In this document: piece by piece, positions 16,838 through 22,686 of the stretch
How the letters are laid out: each line of letters starts with the position of its first letter
Numbering within the stretch: the stretch's first letter is position 1
NCBI GenBank assembly: GCA_021399405.1
Contig: JAAFKL010000147.1
Span: forward strand, 1-22,686
DNA from: Candidatus Heimdallarchaeota archaeon
Lineage (GTDB): Archaea; Asgardarchaeota; Heimdallarchaeia; Heimdallarchaeales; Kariarchaeaceae
DNA: 22,686 bases
Reading direction: 5' to 3'
Made by a program: the position numbers and the translations under genes
Notes under the pieces: generated by a model
Told to the model about the DNA's origin: nothing
The model's input: the letters and a program-made list of their open reading frames with translations, nothing else
Database searches by the model: none

Positions 16838-17827
16838 ATGGATTTTGTGCGATTGATAGAGGATAACCAAGTTGAGGTTTATCTATCAAGCCTTGATTCA
16901 AAAGACCCCCTCATTCTTGCCGAAGGACACTACAATTTAGGTCGGGTCTATTGTCGAACATTTGCTGATATCGAGCGATCTGACTATCATTACATAATTG
17001 CAGAAAATTTGTTTAACAAAGAAGGTCAAATGAAAAACCGGATTGCTTGTAAAAGGGACCTGGCTGTAAATAGAGAGCTTATAGGCGAATATGAGAACGC
17101 CTATGTCGGCTTCAGAGAATGTGTTGACATGAGTCTGGAAATAAATTATGTCTATGGATTTACTATTGCAATGGGTGGAATAACATTAATTCATCATCAT
17201 CTCAATGACATGGAAAATCCAAGGGTGACTCAAGCGATAGAGGACTGCAAAAAATTCAATGAAAGACACCCAGATGCTCAGCTCAGTGAATCTTTAGTGT
17301 TGCTGCAAAGTTTATACGGGAATATAAGTTCAAGATTACGTGATCGTATACACGCTCAAGAGAGCCTTGAAGAATTAATACAAACCACAAAACACGCACA
17401 TACCAAATGGAGTGGTACTCGATTTCTCATCATCAATTACATTGACGAAATGTTGCTCACACGAAGTACGGATTTACTGGATCGGGCAAAGGAACTATTT
17501 GAATCACTGGCTCCTGCTGCGCAGAATAATTTCATCTTAAAGATCCGTCTCGATATACTTGAAGCAAGATTGGAAATGATCTCAGGTAATTTGACAAAGA
17601 CAAAGGAAAAACTAGAAGGTGTACTCGAAATACTTGATGGGATCTCGAAATCCCAAGTAATTACTCGGTTTGTTGATGAAGTAGAGTTTGAATTGGGGCA
17701 ATTAAAAGATCAGTACGGCAAGTGGAGGGATTATTTGAGGATGAATGTAATGCTTGAAAGTGAGGCTCGGAGTGATGAATTAATGCAATACATTGAAATG
17801 GCTCAGCAATCGCTACAATATTCATAA
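16838..17827 (+). CDS. TPR-like alpha-helical repeat protein
   Basis: A 329-residue soluble, almost entirely helical protein with degenerate tetratricopeptide-like helix pairs. Examples are LILAEGHYNLGRVYC, ACKRDLAVNRELIGEYENAY, LLDRAKELFESLAP and ILEARLEMISGNLTKTKEKL. TPR solenoids mediate protein-protein contacts. No enzymatic domain, signal peptide or membrane helix is present. It is a single gene with its own TATA-like box. It could be a helical-repeat sensor arm of a regulator that lost its DNA-binding domain, but that is speculation. Confidence 0.65.
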   Translation: MDFVRLIEDNQVEVYLSSLDSKDPLILAEGHYNLGRVYCRTFADIERSDYHYIIAENLFNKEGQMKNRIACKRDLAVNRELIGEYENAYVGFRECVDMSLEINYVYGFTIAMGGITLIHHHLNDMENPRVTQAIEDCKKFNERHPDAQLSESLVLLQSLYGNISSRLRDRIHAQESLEELIQTTKHAHTKWSGTRFLIINYIDEMLLTRSTDLLDRAKELFESLAPAAQNNFILKIRLDILEARLEMISGNLTKTKEKLEGVLEILDGISKSQVITRFVDEVEFELGQLKDQYGKWRDYLRMNVMLESEARSDELMQYIEMAQQSLQYS

Positions 17828-17978
17828 ATACCATGCAATAACGCAATGATAATTCTTATTTACAGATATTCACACAAATAAACGATATAAATTATTAAAT
17901 AATTCAAATATACTGCTACAGAATTAAAAAAGGATAGAAATTCAATTTACATAATTAGACGAAGGAATTGAATAACAA

Positions 17979-18383
17979 ATGACAGATCTAAAAGATGCAG
18001 CCCGTGAGGTGTATGCAGAATATTGTAATGCAATAATCGCACATGATGTTGATCGTTGGCTTGCTATATGGACAGATGATGCTATACAGATGGCACCAAA
18101 TATGTCTGCTAATATAGGAAAAGAGAAGATTAGAGAAAACAATATGAGAACATTTACTTTGTTCGATTGGGAGATGGAATGCGATTTAGCGAATGTAGAA
18201 ACTAGAGAAGCCGATGGATGGGGTTATGCTTGGGGTACTTACACATTCAAGAGAACTAATAAAGAGACTGGAGAGGTAGTTGAGGGCCCAGGAAAATACA
18301 TGGATATATTTGAAAAACAGGATGATGGTTCCTGGAGAATCAAGCGAGATTGTTTCAACTTCAATGAGGTTGCAATGAATTAG
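17979..18383 (+). CDS. NTF2-like/SnoaL-like (DUF4440-type) protein
   Basis: A 134-residue single-domain protein with the NTF2-fold sequence pattern. It has VYAEYCNAIIAHDVDRWLAIWTDDAI, a glycine-lysine-x-x-I segment (IGKEKIREN), GYAWGTYTF and KYMDIFEKQDDGSWRIKRD. It resembles small polyketide-cyclase-like or ketosteroid-isomerase-like proteins of unknown ligand. ATG 17979 is the start, 26-30 nt after an AT-rich box, and TAG is the stop. It converges on the winged-helix-like gene. It is not closely similar to the SnoaL-like protein at 7816. Confidence 0.78.
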   Translation: MTDLKDAAREVYAEYCNAIIAHDVDRWLAIWTDDAIQMAPNMSANIGKEKIRENNMRTFTLFDWEMECDLANVETREADGWGYAWGTYTFKRTNKETGEVVEGPGKYMDIFEKQDDGSWRIKRDCFNFNEVAMN

Positions 18384-18446
18384 GTTCTATTTTCGCAACC
18401 TATAGGATGGAAGAACTATCTGCTCAACGGTTTACATTATAACAAA

Positions 18447-18896
18447 CTATGTTTGTATGTCTAACAGAGCTTCCTCTGCAATTCGTACAATGGTTGGGCG
18501 ATCAATTTTCCAACCCTCGTTAACGATACTTTCCATATCTATTGGTTCACCAGCGATTCTCTCTAGTGTTAGCATTGCTTTGAAATAAAGTAAAAGAGCA
18601 CTTTCACGTTCTTCATAATTCTTTTGCTGGTTTTGGAAAATTTTACGCATGTGCATTGTAAATTTGTTATCTTTCAAATCTAGGTATGTTCTTTTCCCTT
18701 TTTTAACAAGTGTCAAACGAGGATTTGACTGAATCATTAATATCAGTTCAATCCATCTATCCATATCCCGAGGAGATATACCTACTTTTTGAAATTCAGA
18801 TTTTGCGATAGGACTCGAATTGAAATCAGAATTCTGTTCAATGTACTTGAAGATCGCATTTGCTCTCTCAATCAAGGATCGCTTCTTTTTAACCAC
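18447..18896 (-). CDS. Possible winged-helix DNA-binding protein
   Basis: A 149-residue basic protein. An N-terminal helix is followed by ISPRDMDRWIELILMIQ and a hairpin-like RLTLVKKGKRTYLDL, suggesting a winged helix-turn-helix with beta-wing, then a helical C-terminal half. No named family is recognised. The start is GTG 18896, 28 nt from a TATA-like box. It diverges from the EutA-like gene across 76 bp, so it is a candidate regulator of that gene and of itself; this is inferred from position only. Confidence 0.55.
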   Translation of the reverse strand: MVKKKRSLIERANAIFKYIEQNSDFNSSPIAKSEFQKVGISPRDMDRWIELILMIQSNPRLTLVKKGKRTYLDLKDNKFTMHMRKIFQNQQKNYEERESALLLYFKAMLTLERIAGEPIDMESIVNEGWKIDRPTIVRIAEEALLDIQT

Positions 18897-18918
18897 AATA
18901 GGTAAAATAATACGTTCC

Positions 18919-18929
18919 TATATTATTTT
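18919..18929 (-). promoter_or_regulatory. TATA-like box of the winged-helix gene
   Basis: AAAATAATATA on the minus strand lies about 28 nt before GTG 18896. It supports GTG as a leaderless start. Confidence 0.4.
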
Positions 18930-18972
18930 GTCCTCAAAACATAGAATAATGATAATGATGTATATATAATTA

Positions 18973-21114
18973 ATGAAAAAGGTTTCAGAATTATTTTTTG
19001 TTTGTGATATTTGTAATCATAAACAAAAACCCAGTTTTGATCTCTCGAAGAAAATAAGTGATGATGAAGCAACTCCATCTGATTTCCCATCTCATTGCAA
19101 TGAAATTATGCGTCTCACAATTCTTCAAACTGAGGTTGAGGAAAAGTTTCACATTAACACTGAAAGTACACAGTGGGCAGTTATTGAAACCATTAAATTG
19201 TATTTCCAGAAGACCATTGGTGATTCAGTAATTGGAGATAATTTTGAGAGCAGTTTTACTTCTGTGATGGATGAGAGTGAGGATACAACATACTTTATCC
19301 GGATTCAAACAATAAGACAAAATCTTGGACCTGCACTAAAAGAAACTTTGGGGGACGACAGCAATATAGATACTCCACTTAAATTAGGAACCGACATAAT
19401 AGATAGGGTGGTTGACGCAGCTGAAAAGAGGATGGGGCTAACGAAGGGCGAAGGACCAGTCATGCCCGGTACTAATCCTGCTTTCAATATTCGATATTTC
19501 TGCAATGTTTGCAAAGAATTTTTTGAGATTCCTTTAGACGTTAAAAATACAATTTTGGAAGATGAAGAGGATTTCGATTTACCATTACATCACGGGAAGT
19601 CAATGGAAATTAGGATTTCAGAGCAAGAAAAACTAAAAAATGAAAAATCTAAACCAATGCCAACATCTTTTGAACCAATTGGTAATATTGAGAAAATGGA
19701 TATTCTTAGTGTTGGTGTTGACATTGGTTCTTCAACCTCCCATCTGATATTCTCCAAATTGAAATTGGAAAGAGAACAAGGATTTCTTAATATGAGTAAT
19801 CGATTTAATATTGTTGATAGAAAAATTCTTTACAAGGGCAGAATAATAGATACTCCATTATTGGATACACAGACAATTGATTTAGAAAAAGTTGTTACAT
19901 TCTGCAAAGAAGAATATGCAAATGCGGGATATACTCCAGAAGAAGTAAACACAGGTGCTGTCATTGTTACTGGCGAGACAGCAAAGAAAACAAACGCCTC
20001 AGAAATAGTTGAGCGAATATCTATTGAATCCGGTAAATTTGTAAGTGCAACTGCAGGTCCCAATTTTGAATCTTTATTAGCAGCAATGGGAAGCGGAGCT
20101 ACAATAAGATCAAAAGAAAAACAAAATACAGTTCTTAGTGTTGATATCGGTGGAGGTACCTCCAATCTAGCTATATCATCGAATGGACAAATAATTAGCA
20201 CATCATGTATAAATGTAGGTGGTAGATTAGTTGGGATCGACAACGATTTCAAAATTTGGAGGATCGATCAGCCAAGTTATGTTGTTATGAAAGAAATCGG
20301 TATTAATTACAAAATAGGTGATGTCATCTCAAAAGAGGATATTCAGAAAATAAGCAAATCATACTCGCAAGCATTAATTGAAGTAATGTCAGGTCCGGCG
20401 TTGAGTAAAATTGCAAAAATCTTAATGTTGACAGAAGATCTTGATTTTTCCATTGACATTGATGAAATAATGTTTTGTGGAGGAGTATCTGAATATATCT
20501 ATGATGTATCACCTGAAGAAGAAAATTATAATGATATTGGAAAATATATCGCATCAGAGTTAAAAAAATATGATTTTGTTATCCCAATAGTGAAACCGAA
20601 AAACAGGATCCGCGCTACAGTTATTGGAGCAGGATCTTATTCCCTGGCTGTATCTGGATCTACTTGCTTTTATGATGAGACTATTGAGTTTCCTTTGGAA
20701 AATATACCAGTACTCAAAATTAATGCAAACAAAGATGATCCACCTAATAAGATTACAGAGAAAATAATAGATGCTTATCATAAATTCGATTTAACCGAGG
20801 GTGAAGACACCGTTGGTCTCTATTTTGCATCAGCTCCAATTATTCATCGTGATATGTATCTCCCGGGATTTGTTAAAGCAATAGAAAACGCATTGCCCGC
20901 ATCTATCTCAGAAAATAAATTGGTTCTCTTACTTTTTGAATACGACATGGGGGGTATGGTTGGCCGAACTTTAATGAAAGAAACAAGTATAAAGAACAAC
21001 TTCATGAGTCTAGATGAACTACAGCTCGAAGAAGGTGATTACATTGATATCGGAGAACCATTATATGAAGGACAATCTTTCCCAATTACCGTCAAATCTT
21101 TGGCGTTTAATTGA
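18973..21114 (+). CDS. eutA: EutA-like ethanolamine ammonia-lyase reactivase with N-terminal zinc-ribbon-like extension
   Basis: A 713-residue protein. Residues about 243-713 match EutA (PF06277), an ASKHA-fold ATPase that reactivates B12-dependent ethanolamine ammonia-lyase. Visible are VGVDIGSSTSHLIF (phosphate-1), VTGETAKKTNASE, SATAGPNFESLLAAMGSGA, SVDIGGGTSNLAI (phosphate-2) and TVIGAGSYS. Ordinary EutA is about 470 residues; here about 240 more precede it. This extension holds CDIC (11-14) with HC (41-42), and CNVC (177-180) with HH (206-207): two related zinc-ribbon-like units flanking a helical segment. No eutB, eutC or microcompartment gene is in the window. ATG 18973 is preceded by AT-rich boxes at 18941-18950 and 18961-18970. 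Confidence 0.85.
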   Translation: MKKVSELFFVCDICNHKQKPSFDLSKKISDDEATPSDFPSHCNEIMRLTILQTEVEEKFHINTESTQWAVIETIKLYFQKTIGDSVIGDNFESSFTSVMDESEDTTYFIRIQTIRQNLGPALKETLGDDSNIDTPLKLGTDIIDRVVDAAEKRMGLTKGEGPVMPGTNPAFNIRYFCNVCKEFFEIPLDVKNTILEDEEDFDLPLHHGKSMEIRISEQEKLKNEKSKPMPTSFEPIGNIEKMDILSVGVDIGSSTSHLIFSKLKLEREQGFLNMSNRFNIVDRKILYKGRIIDTPLLDTQTIDLEKVVTFCKEEYANAGYTPEEVNTGAVIVTGETAKKTNASEIVERISIESGKFVSATAGPNFESLLAAMGSGATIRSKEKQNTVLSVDIGGGTSNLAISSNGQIISTSCINVGGRLVGIDNDFKIWRIDQPSYVVMKEIGINYKIGDVISKEDIQKISKSYSQALIEVMSGPALSKIAKILMLTEDLDFSIDIDEIMFCGGVSEYIYDVSPEEENYNDIGKYIASELKKYDFVIPIVKPKNRIRATVIGAGSYSLAVSGSTCFYDETIEFPLENIPVLKINANKDDPPNKITEKIIDAYHKFDLTEGEDTVGLYFASAPIIHRDMYLPGFVKAIENALPASISENKLVLLLFEYDMGGMVGRTLMKETSIKNNFMSLDELQLEEGDYIDIGEPLYEGQSFPITVKSLAFN

Positions 21115-21242
21115 GATTGGGTGGCATTAAAGTAAATTTCTGCACTCTATCTTTTAGCTATTCGTATTATCTATAGAAACTTTCACCATATCAGTGTTAT
21201 TCCTAAATCCTCATAAATCTAAGATTCCAAATCTGCTTTACA

Positions 21243-21246
21243 GGAG
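21243..21246 (+). promoter_or_regulatory. Shine-Dalgarno deciding the TTG start of threonine synthase
   Basis: GGAG within CAGGAG lies nine bases before TTG 21256. No ATG is available at the correct distance, so this site fixes the unusual TTG start. Confidence 0.5.
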
Positions 21247-21255
21247 TATTCCAAA

Positions 21256-22506
21256 TTGCCATTTGCTGTTGAATTAAAATGTGAAGTATGTAATAAGACC
21301 TACGGGTTACAAAACTGGTTGGAGGATACATGTGGTTATAGATTACGAGTAGTGTATGATAGAGAAAAACGAGCCAACTTAGTTTCTAAAATTAAATTTC
21401 AGAATAATCTTGCAATATCACATTGGCGATACAGTCATTTCTTTCCAGTTAACGACCCGAAATATCGATTAACTATTGGAGAAGGAGGAACCAAACTTGT
21501 TCAATCAAAAAGATTGGCCGAAGAATTAGGCTTAAGCAATTTATATTTCAAATTGGAATCAGGTAATCCTTCTGGCTCTTTCAAAGACAGGCCTATCTCA
21601 GTTGGTGCTAGTGTTGCTTATGAAAACAATGCTCAGGTTATTTCTGCAGCATCATCAGGCAATGCAGCGGCTGCATTATCAAGTTACGGGGCAAAAGCTG
21701 GGATCAAAACAGTTGTATTTGTACCAGAGCGAGCCTCACAATCCAAAGTCTCACAACTAGTCACTTTAGGTGCCACTGTAGTTCGAGTCCAGGGTGGAGA
21801 AGATAGTGAGGGTGATCCTTCAGTACAATTATTCCAAGCCGCAGTTAAAGAATTCGGATGGACTCCTTGTCCATCTTTTGGTCCTTTCAACCCATTCCAA
21901 TTTGAAGGCACTAAATCACTTGGTTATGAAATAATAGAACAGCTAAATTGGGAAGTTCCTGATTGGATTCTTTGTAATACTGGATCAGGTGGTTTACTTA
22001 GTGGAACCGCAGAAGGATTCTTTGATTGGGAAGAATTAGGTTGGATTGATAGCCTTCCAAAATTCGTTGCAGTTCAACCAGATGCATGTGATCCTATTGT
22101 CCAATCCTTTAGCCAGAAATTAAAACCCTTTGAATTCAGAGATAAAGAGGGATTTCCAGACACAGTAGCTGGTGGATTGGCTGATCCTCATCCATGGGAT
22201 GGTGATAGTGCACTTGAAGCATTATACCGAACTAATGGTGCTGGTGTTAGTGTATCTGATAAAGAAATAATGAATGGACAATCACGATTAGCATCAAGAG
22301 AAGGATTATTTGGATCCCCTACTGGTGTGGCTGCAATTGCTGCTTTGATAAAAATGGTTGATGATGGGCAAGTTGATCCCTCCGATACAATTGTAATTCC
22401 TGTTACTGACCATGGTCTAAAGGATCCGAACGTATTAGAATCTCGTTACCGAGAAGCCATATTATGTAATAATGATATTTCGGAATTAGCTTTGAAAATC
22501 AGGTAA
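21256..22506 (+). CDS. thrC: Threonine synthase
   Basis: A 416-residue fold-type II PLP enzyme converting O-phosphohomoserine to threonine in the cytoplasm. The Schiff-base lysine is K110 in NPSGSFKDRP, the most typical threonine-synthase motif. GEGGTKL (75-81) and AASSGNAAAA (131-140) bind substrate and PLP, and TGSGGLLSG is the phosphate loop. The N-terminus has CEVC and a later cysteine (C26), a partial zinc knuckle as in many archaeal threonine synthases. The start is TTG 21256 with a good Shine-Dalgarno. The length fits the family. No homoserine-pathway genes adjoin, so it is expressed alone or with the gene after it. Confidence 0.87.
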   Translation: MPFAVELKCEVCNKTYGLQNWLEDTCGYRLRVVYDREKRANLVSKIKFQNNLAISHWRYSHFFPVNDPKYRLTIGEGGTKLVQSKRLAEELGLSNLYFKLESGNPSGSFKDRPISVGASVAYENNAQVISAASSGNAAAALSSYGAKAGIKTVVFVPERASQSKVSQLVTLGATVVRVQGGEDSEGDPSVQLFQAAVKEFGWTPCPSFGPFNPFQFEGTKSLGYEIIEQLNWEVPDWILCNTGSGGLLSGTAEGFFDWEELGWIDSLPKFVAVQPDACDPIVQSFSQKLKPFEFRDKEGFPDTVAGGLADPHPWDGDSALEALYRTNGAGVSVSDKEIMNGQSRLASREGLFGSPTGVAAIAALIKMVDDGQVDPSDTIVIPVTDHGLKDPNVLESRYREAILCNNDISELALKIR

Positions 22507-22662
22507 ATTAAGCTATTAGCTCGAATATTCCTACCATAATGAGAATGAAGTAAAAATTAATATATTTTTACCATTATATGGTCATAAAATACTAATGGAA
22601 TTGAGTAATCTATTTAAAGGTTAAAGGCAAATGTAATTTAGCCTGCGAGTTGTAAGATTAAT

Positions 22663-22686
22663 ATGAGGGATGATATTGATCAAGTA
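22663..22686 (+). CDS. Possible start of a following gene (partial)
   Basis: ATG AGG GAT GAT at 22663 opens an eight-codon frame (MRDDIDQV) cut by the window end. A TATA-like TATTTAAAGG at 22611-22620 lies upstream. There is too little sequence to name it. Confidence 0.3.

Noticed and set aside
17901..17914. ACTGCTACAGAATT, resembling the 3' end of the 95-residue protein gene (a possible third copy)
   Set aside because: Only about 13 bases match and the flanking translation does not align.
22572..22584. ACCAT/ATGGT inverted repeat after threonine synthase
   Set aside because: Arms are only five bases with no conserved extension; not enough for a terminator or operator call.

Overview
The window looks like a chromosomal stretch from an A+T-rich archaeon, most likely an Asgard archaeon and tentatively a Heimdallarchaeia-like lineage. 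The support is indirect. Many genes have a TATA-like box about 25-30 nt before the start codon and no Shine-Dalgarno, as in leaderless archaeal transcripts. GTG and TTG starts are common. There is an F420-type luciferase-like oxidoreductase, a threonine-rich membrane-anchored surface protein, a longin-like small-domain protein and two 7TM proteins of a type I associate with Asgard genomes. No rRNA, tRNA, CRISPR array, transposase or phage gene was seen.

Layout. 1-1210 (minus): two overlapping MscS-type channel genes, the second running off the left edge. 1446-3138: a CPBP membrane protease converges on a DHH phosphoesterase whose start is disturbed. 3253-4179: a 7TM protein. 4316-5861: a SAM methyltransferase and a membrane protein fire divergently from a 61-bp promoter region. 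5940-8963: GrpB-like protein, F420-type LLM oxidoreductase, SnoaL-like protein and longin-like protein. 8974-11844: a serine esterase and a large surface protein diverge around a perfect 10-bp inverted repeat. 11852-13437: a small 95-aa protein, an APH/choline-kinase-like gene broken by one in-frame TAG, and a decayed second copy of the 95-aa protein's C-terminus. 13440-16679: SRPBCC protein, a fold-type II PLP enzyme, a second 7TM protein and a duplicated tail of the PLP enzyme. 16838-18383: a TPR-like protein and an NTF2-like protein. 18447-21114: a winged-helix-like gene diverges from an orphan EutA with an unusual 240-residue zinc-ribbon-like extension. 21256-22506: threonine synthase. Another gene may begin at 22663.

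Most genes are single units with their own promoters, and several pairs converge with only 4-63 bp between stop codons. There is no long pathway operon. The clearest functional pairings are the coupled MscS genes, the divergent methyltransferase/membrane protein pair and the divergent winged-helix/EutA pair. The most unusual signals are signs of local gene decay and duplication: the TAG-interrupted kinase, the DHH start defect and two separate C-terminal gene remnants. The EutA extension and the 7TM paralogue pair also stand out. I do not see a complete new defence or mobile system here.
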